Origin: Candidatus Iainarchaeum sp.
Lineage (GTDB): Archaea; Iainarchaeota; Iainarchaeia; Iainarchaeales; JAAZKV01
NCBI GenBank assembly: GCA_018691995.1
Contig: JABHJM010000006.1
Coordinates: forward strand, 1 to 12,238
Length of the DNA stretch: 12,238 nt
Reading direction: 5' to 3'
The translations under genes were made by a program, and so were the position numbers. Each line of letters begins with the position of its first letter. The first letter of the stretch is position 1. This document shows positions 11,844 through 12,238 of the stretch, in pieces. Under the pieces are notes generated by a model. It was not told where the DNA came from. It did not search any database and was given only the letters and a program-made list of their open reading frames with translations.

Positions 11844-12238
11844 TTTCCCCCGAACTTTGCATTAAATGTAAAGGAAAATTATTGTGTGGACTTACAAAAT
11901 GTCCAATACTTGAAAAAAATTCAAAACAAACAAAAATAGTTTCAGCAATAAAAGATGATAACTTCTATGGGGCGAGTCCACCAGGTTTTTTTGTTTCATG
12001 GCAAAATTATCCAAAAGTTGGAGTTGCTCCACTCTCAGCTCTTCCAGATGAAGTAAGTGATATTTCTGATACTCCAGAAAAATGGTATGGGTTAAATCAA
12101 GAAAAAATAATTTCTTTTCGAGAATCACTTCTTCGTTCATACAAATCAATGCCGGTTTCTTTGGCAAGTAATCCAAATTATGAACTTCTTGATTTTCAAG
12201 AATTAGCAATGTCAGAAAAAACATTTGAAGTTGAGATA
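11840..12238 (+). CDS. nreA: NreA-family archaeal DNA repair protein (N-terminal part, cut by window edge)
   Basis: The first 133 residues of an Nre family protein (archaeal, formerly DUF650/DUF651). The N-terminal zinc-finger-like cluster C7-x2-C10-x5-C16-x4-C21 (CIKCKGKLLCGLTKCP) and the segments GASPPGFFVSWQNYPKVGVA and DTPEKWYGL are typical of the family. Archaeal NreA has been linked to repair of DNA damage, and members usually end in a PCNA-binding motif; that end lies outside the window. The start overlaps the zinc-ribbon stop and is preceded by GGTGA. It is divergent from all other genes shown except its small partner. Confidence 0.88.
   Translation, partial: MISPELCIKCKGKLLCGLTKCPILEKNSKQTKIVSAIKDDNFYGASPPGFFVSWQNYPKVGVAPLSALPDEVSDISDTPEKWYGLNQEKIISFRESLLRSYKSMPVSLASNPNYELLDFQELAMSEKTFEVEI

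Noticed and set aside
11892..12224. Minus-strand frame of 110 codons opposite nreA
   Set aside because: Leucine/phenylalanine-rich antisense translation of a recognisable Nre protein.

Overview
The window is AT-rich archaeal DNA, probably from a DPANN-type genome, although the phylum cannot be settled from the sequence. The archaeal evidence is: eight proteins with archaeal class III (prepilin/preflagellin) signal peptides of the type [K/R/A]GQxxIEYLLL; a matching prepilin peptidase; a type IV pilus ATPase and two TadC-type membrane proteins of archaeal architecture; the archaea-specific NreA repair protein; and TATA boxes (TTTAAATA and close variants) sitting 21-30 bases upstream of several start codons, as in leaderless archaeal transcripts. 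The threonyl-tRNA synthetase has the bacterial/eukaryotic-type N2 editing domain, so it may have been acquired by transfer.

Layout, right to left, because almost everything is on the minus strand. At 11742-12238 (+) a 33-residue zinc-ribbon protein overlaps the start of nreA, which runs off the window. Divergent from it at 11167-11631 (-) is an unrecognised 154-residue protein with a Cys/His-rich tail. Next comes thrS (9221-10975), preceded by an unannotated 18-codon reading frame, MSKATIKNTTTTVATTFA (11035-11091), then a weak hairpin and two U-tracts, then the thrS ribosome binding site. This looks like a threonine-codon attenuator, and it is the most interesting object here. Immediately downstream and close-packed are the pilus ATPase (7519-9198), two TadC proteins (6422-7522 and 5494-6411) and a 43-residue pilin (5366-5497).

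A 59-residue prepilin (5115-5294) has its own TATA box, the strongest Shine-Dalgarno in the window and a perfect 10-bp hairpin plus U7 terminator. It is the best candidate for the major pilin. The next unit starts at a promoter embedded in a perfect inverted repeat (5010-5032) and contains two prepilins (4639-4965, 4403-4627), the prepilin peptidase (3248-4357, possibly with its own promoter) and two more prepilins (2776-3246, 2433-2771). The last unit, starting at a leaderless-type promoter at 2395-2403, holds a membrane-anchored OB-fold-like protein, a TctA/DUF112 membrane protein, a JAMM metalloprotease, a prepilin and the start of another pilin-like protein cut by the window edge. Start/stop overlaps of the ATGA type join many of these genes.

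Together the locus encodes a nearly complete archaeal type IV pilus: ATPase, two platform proteins, processing peptidase, a likely major pilin and at least seven minor pilin-like proteins. A JAMM protease and a transporter-like membrane protein are embedded in it. The pilus motor genes lie directly behind a threonine-sensing-type leader and thrS. No rRNA, tRNA, CRISPR array or insertion sequence was seen. No stretch longer than about 200 bases lacks a feature.
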